This document shows positions 22,716-33,453 of a stretch of 64,000 nt of DNA, in pieces (position 1 is the first letter of the stretch; every line of letters starts with the position of its first letter). This stretch comes from Stenogyne calaminthoides (Eukaryota; Streptophyta; Magnoliopsida; Lamiales; Lamiaceae): the NCBI GenBank assembly GCA_037126765.1, contig JBBCBC010000007.1, positions 21,337,667 through 21,401,666 on the forward strand, written 5' to 3'. The notes beneath the pieces are model-generated. The model ran no database searches, was not told the origin of the DNA, and saw nothing but the letters and a program-made list of their open reading frames with translations. Made by a program: the position numbers and the translations under genes.

Positions 22716-25700
22716 CTATGACTGATTTCCTGGATCAGGTTTGGGAACAAATCGCCATAGATCCACAGCTACATCCACCTCTTTTTTCTTGTGAAATTTG
22801 TACAGTTGAGGAACATCAAAGCGAAGCTAGAGAAATGATAGCTTTACGTAAGATTCTTCAATTAATTGCTACTCATGCAAAAACACTTGTGAAGAAACTA
22901 TTTCAGGTAGAAGTATTGTACCTCACACAGAACCTCAGCGCTGCTAACATTATATTCTCTCAAAACTGTTCTTTTGATGTACTGCATTCACAAAATTATC
23001 AAAAAAAGAAGGTTGATTAAGCTTAGCAGTGTATACTTAGCAAGATTCTCTCGTCATTTCTTCCAAATTCAGACATGAAGACAATTAATATAAGGCACCA
23101 TATTCGCACAAAATAATAGGCAAGAATTGGATGAACTGTAGGTAACATTCGACACAACGCAGCGGAATATGCAAAAATATCATCACTAAGATATGGAACA
23201 GACATTAACATTATCATTGGAGGTCCAAATGATAGAGATTCAAAAGAGCAAAGAAGTTGCACAAAAGAAAAAGCCTCGTGTTAATTATTGATTTTTTTCT
23301 TTGAGAATTCTTTTTAACGAAAAGCAGAATTAAAATGAATTAAGCACATACGATGAGCAAAAAGGTAGAACATGAACATTTGACTAGGCATACACTGTTT
23401 CAACTTGATCCATTTTGGTTCGCTGTTATGCAAATTGCCAAATTCAAGCCCAGGTAATGTCATCTTAAAAGTCTTCTAGTATTACCAAAAGATGCTACCA
23501 AAAATAAAAAAATGACTGATTAATGCAATAATGCATTTATATATTCAGCTGAAAAGGTCATCATACACAATGTAGCTACAAATCCAGAACTAAAAATCTC
23601 AAGGCATCATAACAAATGGCAATATAATAACGCCAATACAACAATTGAAAATTTTGATAGCCTAATATTTATTGTAACAATATAAAGCTATAGTAATTAT
23701 CTGTTATCGTTTGTGACTATACTAGCATTTTGTTCGACTGTTGTGGTCATAAGTCACACTTTTGGTACAGTGTCATTCAATTGAGATACTATTTGGTACA
23801 TGAAATCTGTTGTGTAATGGGTTAAAGGAATAAAGCTCAGGCCCCAGTTCTCTGGAAAAAGCTTACAAGCAAAACGGAAGGACAGAAATTAATCCTTTGT
23901 AAGCCAATTGTATAAAATGTCCATACGCCATTATGTCAGCTCATCTCCTATCCTTCTGGCTTCTCCACTAAAAAATTTCCTTTATCTAGAGCATAGTCCA
24001 ATAATATTTTTGTAGACTCGACTCAATCAGAGACTTTAGTAACTGAAGCTAATAATATATGAATAAGTCTCTTGTACACAACTAATATTTTTCAGTGAAA
24101 AGAACTAATACTGTTTAGTGATAACAACTAATACTGACCAACTAATACCTTTAAGTAAAACAACAAATATCATTTAAAAATGCACTCGAGTTGCATGGTG
24201 CACCTGGTGCACACAAGATTTTGTCATGATTTATTACCATGATATTCTGCAACAAAATCAAACCATAGGGAAAACAGGCTACTCATTCAATTGTAGAGAA
24301 GTACTAATCCCATAAATGGTAAATTGAGAGAGAACGATAATACTCCTTGACTGAAAGACAGTATCAAATCTATTGTTTTCAACGAAGCATTACCAGCCCC
24401 AGAGTTTTAAGAGAAAGTAGGATAATCTGAAAAAAGGCTTTAATCCAATATAATTAGTAACATCAAGGGGCTATAGCTGGAATAAGAGCTTGTGAATTGA
24501 GAAGATTAATGATTAATTGTTTAGCAAAATACTTAAGAAATAAATGAAAGCACCTATTTTCCTAGTCACTATAAAGCATATGTTGCTAAGAAATTAAAAA
24601 AACATAAGCTCTCATTTGAAAGAAATGGCAAACTTACATCTCTTGTTGTGGTCTTGTGCAAGGAATAAACTGCTCAAGAAGCAACCTGTTACATTGATTT
24701 GTCAGAGAATAAGAATGCATTAAAGATGTAAAATAGCAGCAAACACATTTGGAAACAGCATGAGCAAAGTACAAGTTAGTTTATGATTGTACCTTCAAAG
24801 CCACAGCGAGGAAATCCATGTCAGCTCCTTTCTTCCGTGTCCCAAATGGAGGATTCATTACAACCGTATCAATAGTTTGACCTAAGCAAAAGTCAAGAGT
24901 CGTTGTAAACATTTCAATACTCACTCAGACCTCAACCTATAATACAAATATATCAAAGGCTACATTCCTTCTTTAGGAAGAATATTTTTTAGTGTCCCAA
25001 TAGGTCCAATACATACATTTCAGATCAAATTCATCACATGTTTCCTATAAAATCAAGATATTTTATATTCAGGAAGGTTACTGCATGAAGTACCTGATAA
25101 TTTTAAATTCCTGATATCACATTGAACGAAATCCATGTTTAACTGCAAGGTAAATTCATCAGGAAAAGTGAAAATTCATAAAACCCACATAATGCTCACT
25201 ATGCACTGAGGCCTACGACGTAAAGGTAGCCAATAAAACATAAACAATACCAACAGCAAACATCTCCACTCCAACTACTTTCATATTTACATAAACAAAG
25301 CAAAATAACATAAAAATACACAGAAAACACGTACATCTAGCTCATCTGCATTAGAGGATGCAATTTCAATAGACTCTGGATCAACATCATACCCAATAAT
25401 ATGCCTGGTCAAATAAAAATGAGCATAAAAACCCCACATAAGAATTTTTTACTTTCTAAACTGAAATACATAAAACAAAACAAAACAAAAAATTATAAAC
25501 ACCAACCGCATAAAAAGAAAAGGAAAAAATTACAAGAAGCATATTACAGAGAACAAGTAAACTTACTCTGCACCCAAAAGGCCAGCAGCAAGTCCGAGTG
25601 TACCGCAGCCACAACCAAAATCAGCCACCACCTTATCACTCAAATCCCCATATGAATTCTCTGCCTGAATTTATGCTAAACAACAATCCTTCAATACTGA

Positions 25701-25967
25701 TAACAGAAAATTAGGAAAAAATGGCATTTAAGGAAAATTGGAAGATAAGGAATATACAGTGTAGAGCAATCGAGAAGCGATATGAGGTCCGGTTGGGTAC
25801 TGCTCCAATTCAATCTGTTGCAAAGCCGAAAAAGGATTATTCGAAGAACCAGGGGTACAACAAGGGATAAATATAAAAGAAAGTAAAGGAAGGAGAAACG
25901 GAGAAACCTTTGGTTTATCGAACTGTGTGAGAGAGCCAAGAAGCCCTTCCAATTGCTTCAGCTTCAT
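22716..25967 (-). CDS. METTL5: METTL5-type 18S rRNA N6-adenosine methyltransferase with in-frame TGA
   Basis: Nine exons: 25908-25967, 25758-25814, 25567-25664, 25335-25404, 25094-25142, 24793-24881, 24638-24685, 22922-22981 and 22716-22826. All introns are GT-AG and every join keeps frame, giving 214 codons with the stop. The start MKLKQLEGLLG matches the family; an upstream in-frame ATG at 26021 is less likely. Motif I is DFGCGCGTLG (residues 54-63) and the catalytic motif is NPPF (121-124). The tail YKFHKKKEVDVAVDLWRF is typical. The family methylates 18S rRNA (m6A) with a TRMT112-type partner. Codon 145 (24674-24676) is TGA, in VAS-stop-AVYSLHK, where orthologues as I recall have Gln. Everything after it is well conserved. 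It may be a recent nonsense mutation, an allele or a base error. A 1656-bp intron separates exons 7 and 8. Confidence 0.88.
24188..24245. repeat. Short dispersed repeat in METTL5 intron 7
   Basis: GCATGGTGCACCTGGTGCAC followed by ACAAGATTTTGTC and ending TTACCATG resembles 27118-27172 at about 80 percent over 50 bp. The end of the XTH intron 1 MITE is more distantly similar. Probably one end of a MITE family. Confidence 0.5.
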
Positions 25968-26403
25968 TTTCAGCTCGAGCACTGGCTTGTGTGCGTGGTG
26001 CTGGGATTGTTTCTGATGCAAAAGTCATACCTAGTAATGTATATAGATTGTGACAACACAAAATTAACCAACATTAGATGAGCTAGGGTATGATTATTTT
26101 CGATATTGAACCCATCATATTAAGGAAATTGAAAAAAATAAATTATTGGGTTTTTTTTAAACAAAAAAATATATATTGGTTTCAAAAAAATACTGTATAT
26201 ATATTATTAATTTTATATTAAATATTTTTAATATTTATTTTATTCAATTTGACTATAGTGATATTATTTATTTTTTAATGTTACATATTCGCAATATATA
26301 TACATATATATATTCTTTAAAATTGATTTTTAAATTATGTTTTAAATATAAAAAAGGAAAAAAAATTGGTAAACTAAATGTGTAATCTTTAAACCCGAAG
26401 GTT
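25968..26403. other. METTL5 upstream region, AT-rich
   Basis: About 430 bp upstream of the METTL5 start, holding its presumed promoter. From 26130 on it is almost pure A/T with TATATA runs. I could not pick a single TATA box. Confidence 0.5.
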
Positions 26404-27120
26404 AAAGATTTTTTATGGCGGGCGTGCAGGGATTGTTTGCCAACCAAATTTAATCTTTACCGGAAAAAGGTTGTTGAGGATAAGGTATGTGTTTTATGTG
26501 GTTATTTTGAGGAGACAAATCGGAATGTGTTTGTAGATTGTCCGTTTGCGATATAGTGCTATGAGCGGTCAATGATTCGGGTTGATATTGAGCATTTGAC
26601 ATGGACGGTGGGTGGATTTCAGGATCTTGTTTTCGGAATGCTCACAGCGATGACTAGGACGAAGGTGGAAATCTTTTGTATGGTCGCTTGGCAGATATGG
26701 AAGGTAAGACATGAGAGGGTGTGGTCGGGACATCACAAATCTGTTGTTGAGGCTATGTGTTCGTCGGCAATATTTGGAGGAATGGAAGCAGGCTGCAACA
26801 AGTCGTTTAGCAGGTATGTCTATGCGAAATGAATCTGCACAGGTCTGCCTTGCTTGGCATGTTCCGCTTACTGGCACGATTAAATTAATGTCGACACTGC
26901 GTTTTTTGAGGATATTAATCAAATTGGTATAGGGATGGTCTTGCGAAATGATCAAGGTTTGTTTATTATGGCACGATCCAAAGTATTTCCCGGGCGTTTG
27001 GCTGTAGAAGTTGGAGAGGCAATGGGGTTTTTTGAGGTTCTTTCTTGGGTACGATTGCTTGATTTGGAGAATGTGATAGTTGAGGGTGATTCCAAGATTG
27101 TTGTTGATGCACTTGGGATG
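26404..27120 (+). pseudogene. LINE C-terminal fragment: zf-RVT and RNase H
   Basis: The plus-strand frame reads KDFLWRACRDCLPT and then CVLCGYFEETNRNVFVDCPF, the zinc-binding zf-RVT region of plant L1-type LINEs. It is followed by FCMVAWQIWKVRHERVW. After frame breaks an RVT_3-type RNase H appears: GIGMVLRNDQGLF, AVEVGEAMGFFEVL and VIVEGDSKIVVDAL. In-frame stops (for example TAG near 26553) make it non-coding. At 27120 it runs into an unrelated repeat. It is distinct from the split LINE at 27938-48790. Confidence 0.85.
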
Positions 27121-27172
27121 CACGGTGCACCTAATACATACAAGATTTTGTCTTAAATTAATTAACCATGTT
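27113..27172. repeat. Short dispersed repeat at the end of the LINE fragment
   Basis: GCACGGTGCACCTAATACAT, ACAAGATTTTGTC and a closing ACCATG resemble the repeat at 24188-24245. It marks the point where the LINE RNase H reading stops. Confidence 0.5.
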
Positions 27173-27199
27173 GATTCTTGTCTTAATTAAATTTGTGAT

Positions 27200-27937
27200 T
27201 AGAATTCTAAAAGATAGATAATTAGAAAATAAAATAAAATGTTGAGCGAGTTTTGTGTGAGACGGTCTCGTACACGAGACTGGTCTCTATTTTATTGTTT
27301 GAGTCATTTTCTCCTTTAAAATTTAATTTGCGTAGGATCCCATTAACCCATGGATCATAATATTGAGTATGACTCTTGTGAAATATTGCATGATTTCCCT
27401 GGCACCTGTCCCCACGCTCATCACCTTCTCCATCAATGTCCAAGTGTTTCCCCATCTACAGTGATATGTTCTGCATCATGTTGCTCAAACGAAAAATGGA
27501 CGCTTCGATATTCTCAAACCTTTGCTTGTTCGAAACCATCTTGCGGAAGTGTGGGTTATCAAATCATAAACCTTGGCTCTGATGCCAATTGATGGAATCC
27601 TAGTAACCCTAAGATAAACTCAAAGGATTCTCCTAGTAATCAGCTTAATTCGTTGTAATTTCTTGAACTCAATAATATATTTCTCTGCATAATAACTAAA
27701 TGATACATCGTGTATTCTTAAATACAGATTCTACACTCTAGCCTTGTGGGCTTTTCCTACCTTACCTCCTAAATTATCTCAATCAAATTAAAGATAATTA
27801 AATATATATATAAATATATATATATATATATCATATCAATTCAAGAGATTAGTCTTAATCTCTAATTCCCCTTTCCTCTTCTTTGATATATATTGGCATA
27901 TTTGACATTATCCAGTATATTTGGTATATTTCCATCA
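27200..27937 (-). mobile_element. 5' remnant of an LTR retrotransposon (LTR, PBS, start of gag)
   Basis: A 348-bp LTR at 27590-27937 is bounded by TGATGGAATCC and TTCCATCA, a good inverted pair. To its left, at 27575-27590 and read on the minus strand, lies AATTGGCATCAGAGCC, an initiator tRNA-Met primer-binding site with one change. It is followed by a short frame with MVSNKQRFENIEASIF, like the gag start of plant Ty3-type elements. The element breaks off near 27200. The LTR abuts the LINE endonuclease fragment. Confidence 0.8.
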
Positions 27938-28202
27938 CATTATTATCAACATATATGCACCTTGCTCATTCTCTAGGAAAGCATACTTATGGATTCGATT
28001 AAGTAGGTCATATTGCAGAATATGGATTCGATTAAGCTTACACCCTATTGGATTTACCATTGTTAGAGAGGAGATTCACTTGCTACAGGCCCGATGGAAC
28101 TTGCAATGGATTAGAAAGTGGCCAGACTAGAATCTGAAATGCTTGGGAATAACCATTTCCGACCATTGCCCAATATTTTTGCAGTCACTTCAAAAGAATT
28201 GG
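27938..28202 (+). pseudogene. LINE endonuclease fragment
   Basis: The reading INIYAPCSFSRKAYLW matches the start of the LINE endonuclease domain. ISDHCPIFLQSLQKNW at the right end is the conserved SDH catalytic region. About 100 codons that should lie between them are missing or scrambled. The final bases ATTGG are the target duplication of the solo LTR that follows. Confidence 0.8.
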
Positions 28203-30318
28203 TGTTGGGAGATGAATTTAATAAAGATATGATTTTGATTAGATCCCAAAACCCCTGAGTATGACATGTTCAGAATAATCATGATAGTTAAGTCAGGATT
28301 CAGTTTTAGAGTATTCAGGATGATATCTGCAAAATGTATAGTCAGCAGATATAGATCAGGTTAGGATCTGAAGATTCTGAAGAACTCGGAAAGTTTCTGA
28401 AGAAACCGAAGTTTCAATGGAAACGAAAGAAGTTTCAAAGATGAAACGAAGAAATCAAGACTTCGATGAGAAAACGAGGTATCAAGACTCAAAGGAGAAA
28501 TCGAGGTATCAAGAACTCAAGTGTGAAATCGAGATATCAAGACTCAAGATGAAAATCGAGGAATCAAGACTAAAGATGAAGACTCGAAGATATCGACCAA
28601 GATATCCGTGAAGACTCGTAAGATTTGGAGACTCAGAAATATTTGAAGTCTCGTAAGACATCAAGACTCGAAGACGCCAAGACTCGAAGACCTCAAGACT
28701 CGAAGACCTCAAGACTCGTAAGACTCAAGACATGTAAGATGTAAGATCAAGAATCAAGATCAAGAGTATGAAGGCACAGAATTATCAAGACTCGAAGAAT
28801 GTTGAATGCTCAGTATAAACCTGAATGTTCCGAGGTACTGAAAATATCTATCTGAAGGATGCAATACTGAGAAGATCGCGATTCCTTAGAAAAATAGATA
28901 TTGCCCAAGACATTCAAATGCAGACAAAAGGAACTAAGACAAAGTGTTGTTAAGGTTATATCAACTCAGAGATTGTAACCAAAAGAGCCGTTGAGTTGTC
29001 TACCTTTAACTGGAGACAAAAGTAAAAAAGAGGAAGACATCACTGTACCATACTGACACTGACAACGACAGGTCACTGAAAAGATGTCAGAAGTACTAAG
29101 TTCTAGACTGCAAAAATTGAAGACCGGCTACATGAAAGGCTAATGCCTAAAACGTGTTAGGGAGTGTCAAACACACCATAAGAGGAAACTCACAGAGCTA
29201 TCTCTCCAACATATAGTTTTTCAAGAGTGACCTTGGTGTATGCCTATAAATACTTGTGACCTTCTACATTGTAAGGTTACGGGAAATTTGTAAGCAACTC
29301 AAGAGCTCAAACTTATTATTGCGAGTTGAAGCACTCGAAAACCCAAGAATTTTCCAAGTGCTTTAAATCGAAGAGAGCTCATTCCACTAAGCCTAGCTTG
29401 ATAAGATATATCCAAAGCTTAGTCGAGATATCCTAACCTTTGCATTGTTCTTTATTGTAAAGGATATCTCATCCTAGTTGGAAACCAACCAAGAAACCCC
29501 AAACCCTTTGTAAGGTAGTTTGAGTGTGATTGTTGGTGAGATTGGAGTTGTAAAGAGTAAGTAAACTACATTGAGGTAGTCAGAAAGCTCTAGAGAAGAA
29601 GTGAGTAATCTATCTTGGATAGACAGAAAGCTTGTGTGAGTTTTGAGTTAGTAAACTATAGAGGTAGTCAGAAAACTCAAAATTAGAAAGGTTAGTAAAC
29701 TACAGAGGTAGTCAGAAAGCCTTAGGAAGTGATTAGTGAATTTCTCTGAAGAGAACAGGGAGAGTGGACGTAGGAGCTTGAGTCTCTGAACCACTATAAT
29801 TTGCTGTGTTCTTTGCTTTCTGTTTTGCTTGATTTATCTGTTGCATTACCTTGTTTTGAAAGCATATTTTCACTGATATTTCAGTTGGAATCAATCCACT
29901 GAAAGTTGCATATAATTGAATCACAGCCTAATCATTATTCCATTAAAGGAAGGTTTTCAGCAAAAGCTTAAAACGAGTATAAACTAAGGGCCAACCATTC
30001 CGCACATCTGAGTAGCTAGAACAGATAGTTACCAAATTGAACTTAATCTTCTGAGGGTTCAGTAAGTTAGTTATCTGATCCAAGCAACTCAGGATCTCTG
30101 AAAACTCAGGACTCAGTTGGGATTATCTGAGGTATCTGAAAGCAGCTAAGGATCACTGTCTCAGATAGACTTTGACTCAGAGCGATTTGTGCTTCTTAGG
30201 ACCAAATCATCAGGACAACCTGACCCAAGCTGACCTCAGTAAAAGAAAAGTTTTAAAAACACTGAACACGTGTATTCCCCCCATACACGTGTAAGACTCG
30301 TTTGCATCGGGACCAATA
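28203..30318 (+). mobile_element. Solo LTR of the A/B/D copia family (plus orientation)
   Basis: It starts TGTTGGGAGATG and ends GGGACCAATA (final CA decayed to TA); length 2116 bp. ATTGG flanks both sides (28198-28202 and 30319-30323), showing one intact insertion that later lost its interior by LTR recombination. U3 has direct repeats of about 30 bp built from GAAATCGAG and ATCAAGACTCAAGATG (28440-28700). U5 has TTAGTAAACTA/GGTAGTCAGAAAGC repeats (29551-29735) and the CACGTG hairpin (30266-30292). Confidence 0.95.
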
Positions 30319-30323
30319 ATTGG

Positions 30324-31609
30324 GGCCCGAAACCTTTCAAGTTCATCAACGGTTGGATCTCACATCCAGACTTCAAATATTTTTTCAAAGAAAAGTGGGG
30401 GAGTTATGAGATTTCTGGATGAAGTTGTTTTATTTTGAAGGAAAAACTCAAGCTCCTCAAATCCGACCTAAAGATATGGCATAAAGAGGTTTTTAGCATG
30501 CTTGATTCAACAATTGAAGAGAAAAAGGCAGCAATCGACATTCTTGACTGAATTGATGATGTTATGGGGCTGGAAGAGGAAGAGATCATCGATCGAAACT
30601 AGCTAACAAATGAACTTATGAGGAACTTGATTTGGAAAGAAGGTCTACTGTCTCAAAAGGCCAAAAATAGGTGGCTAGCGGAGGGGGACATCAACTCAAG
30701 ATTTTATCTAAATTGGATTAACAGGAAGCTCAAATCAAACGGTATAGTTGACCTTTTGGTTAATGGCAGGTGGATAGAATTAGTGAACGGAGTCAGAAAT
30801 GAAGTCTTCAACCACTTCAAGGAACAATTCAAATCTAGAGTATTTCAGAGAATTTGCCTTCCTGAAAATCGGGTTTTGAGAACCTTAGATGATTGCGATA
30901 ATGAATTCTCGGGGGCTTCGTTTATCGAAGAAATTAAGAGAGCAATCTGGGCATATGAATCGAGCAAAACCCCGGGGCCGGATGGTTTCTCATTCGTTTT
31001 TTTCAAAGAGAAATTGGGAAATTATGAAGAAGGAGATAATTCTGATGATGGAGGAATTCCATGCGAATGGAAAGTTCGTGAGAGGAATAAACTCATCTTT
31101 CATTGAGTTGATCCCTAAAAGGGATCAAGTCCAATCTCTTAACGAATTCCACCCCATCTCTTTAATTGACAGCTTGTATAAAATCATTGACAGGGTCTTA
31201 ACGATTAGATTGAGTAGAGTTTTGGACTCTTTAATATCTGAAAATCAGTCGGCATTTGTGGGTGAGAGACAAATTCTGGATGGCATAGTGATTCACAATG
31301 AAATAATGGATGAAGCGAAGAAAAAGAAGCTCCAAACAATCATTTTCAAAGTGGATTTTGAGAAGGCATGTGACTCCATCTAATGGGAATTTTTAGAAGA
31401 GATGACGATAAAGATCAAATTCAGCCCAAAATGGTGTAGATGGATGAAGGATTGTGTGTTAACGGCCTCCGCTTCGGTGCTCATTAGTGGTTGTCGTTCA
31501 AAAGAGGTATTCGACAAGGTGATCCTCTATAGCCATTCCTTTTCCTCATTGCAACGGAGGGATTAAGTCTTTTAATATCGAGAGCAGTGGAGATCGGAAT
31601 TATCGAACC
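30324..31609 (+). pseudogene. LINE reverse transcriptase, N-terminal half
   Basis: After WGPKPFKFINGW come the connector (QKAKNRWLAEGDINSRFYL) and the start of RT (SKTPGPDGFSFVFFKE). A frameshift near 31020 follows, then FIELIPKRDQ, FHPISLIDSLYKII, NQSAFVGERQILDG and FKVDFEKACDSI. A TAA at 31381 sits where active LINEs continue with W. The segment ends EIGIIEP at the target duplication GAACC (31605-31609). Confidence 0.9.
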
Positions 31610-33323
31610 TGTTGGGAGATGAATTTAAAGATATATGATTTTGATTAAGATCCCAAAAACCCCGAGTATGACATGTTCGAATGATCAAGAGTGATGTTCT
31701 ATAGCCATTCAAGATTTTCCAAGAAGTTTCAAGATATGTTTCAAGAAGAAATGAAGTTTTAATGAAATGAACGGAGGATTAAGTCTTTTAATATCAAGAG
31801 CGGTGGAGAAATCGAGAGGAATTATCGAAACAAGACTCAAGATGTTGGGAGATGAATTTAAAGATATATGATTTTGATTAAGATCCCCGTCAAGACTTTA
31901 CTCAAGATGAAAGACTCTCAAGATTACCTAAAAGATCGTGTTAGGGAGTTTCAAACCCTAAATATAGTCAAGATCCTCACAATATATCTATAAGAGGAAA
32001 CTGAGAAGATCGCGATTCTTAGAGAAATAGATATTTGCCAAGACATTCAAATCTCTCAGCGGATAGTTTTCAAAAGAGTTTGACCTTGAAGGTGTATGCC
32101 TTTAACCGAGACAAAAGTTGGTGAGAAGACCATCTACATATGTAATCGAAAATGGATGTGTACGAAAAAATTTGTCGGAAGTACAAAGTTCCAGATCGCA
32201 AAAAGTGAAGGCTACATGAAAACTTATTTAAAATGTGTTAGGGAGTTTCAAACCCTAAATATAGCCGTTCCTCACACACCATAAGAGGAAACTCACGGGT
32301 TATCTCTCCAACGGATAGTTTTCAAGAGTGACCTTGGTGTATGCCTATTCTTGGTGACCCTCTACATTGTAAGGTTTAACTTGAAAGCACTCGAAAAAAC
32401 CTAGAATTTCCCAAGTGCTTTTATATTGAAGAGAGCGAAAAACTAAACTAAGCCTAGCTTGATAAGACATATAAGCCTAGCTTGATAAGCTTAGTCGAGA
32501 TATCCTAACTCTTTGCATTGTACTTCATTGTAAAGGATATCTCATCCTAGTTGGAAACCAACCGAGAAACCCCAAACCCTTGAGAAGGTAGTTGGAGTGT
32601 GTTTGTTGGTGAGAAGAGTTGTAAAGAGTTAGTAAACTACGCGGAGTAGTCGAAAAAACTCTAGAGGAGAAGTTAGTAAGCTCTGAGAGGTACGAGCGCT
32701 TGTTTGTGTTTGAGTAAGTAAACTACGGTGGTAGAAATAAAGCTCAAGGTCGGGTTGAGTACGTAAACTACATGGAGTAGTCAGAAAGCTCAGGGCCGAG
32801 TTGAGTAAGTAAACTACGCGAGGTAGTCAGAAAGCTCAGAAGTGATTAGTGAATTTCTCTGAGGATCAGAGAGAGTGGATGTAGGAGCTTGAGTCTCTGA
32901 ACCACTATAATTGTTGTGTTGTTTATTGCTTTTCTTTATCTGTACTTAACTGTTGCATCACTGAGTTTTGAAAACATATTTTCACTGATCTTCAGTTGGA
33001 ATCAATCCACTGGAAGTTGCATGTAATTGAATCACAGCCTAATCACTATTCCATAAAAGGAAGGTTTTCAGCAAAGCTTAAAACGAGTATAAACTAAGGG
33101 CCAACCATTCCGCACATCCGTAAATTTAGAACAGAGAGTTACCAAACTGAACTTACTCTTTTGAGGGTTCAGTAAGTTAGTTATCTGATCCAAGCAACTC
33201 AGGATCTCTGACACTCAGGACTCAGTTGGGATTATCTGAGGTATCTGAAAGCAGCTCAGGATCACTGAACACGTGTATTCCCCCCCCATACACGTGTAAG
33301 ACTCGTTTACACCGGGACCAACA
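31610..33323 (+). repeat. 5' LTR of element B, abnormal U3
   Basis: It begins TGTTGGGAGATG and ends GGGACCAACA. At 1714 bp it is about 420 bp shorter than its 3' partner. The LTR start recurs at 31843. Between the two starts lies text that mixes LINE target words (CTATAGCCATTC, GATTAAGTCTTTTAATATC) with LTR words (see findings). From about 32030 on it follows the normal LTR, with the CACGTG hairpin at 33269-33297. Confidence 0.88.
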
Positions 33324-33325
33324 AG

Positions 33326-33337
33326 TGGTATCAGAGC
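33326..33337 (+). promoter_or_regulatory. Primer-binding site of element B
   Basis: TGGTATCAGAGC starts two bases after the LTR end and is a perfect match to the initiator tRNA-Met 3' end used by most plant copia elements. Confidence 0.95.
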
Positions 33338-33453
33338 AGTGGTTCAACTTGACCACCTGCTTTGTTGACCAAAGTTTTATTTGCTAAAAATACTTGTGGT
33401 CTATCTGAACTGATCTTATTTGCTGAATTTTTTTTTTCTAAATCTCAGACATC

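Noticed and set aside
22718..23020. Plus-strand frame of 100 codons
   Set aside because: It is antisense to METTL5 exons 8 and 9, which carry the conserved protein on the minus strand.
24670..24685. Alternative acceptor in METTL5 exon 7 to skip the TGA
   Set aside because: Using the AG inside CTTGAG would put the conserved AVYSLHK segment out of frame, so it does not rescue the protein.
26176..26385. Short plus-strand frame rich in Ile/Tyr
   Set aside because: It lies in nearly pure AT sequence and shows no conserved features.
28440..28710. CRISPR-like regular repeats
   Set aside because: The units are imperfect, unequally spaced and part of LTR U3 in a plant genome.
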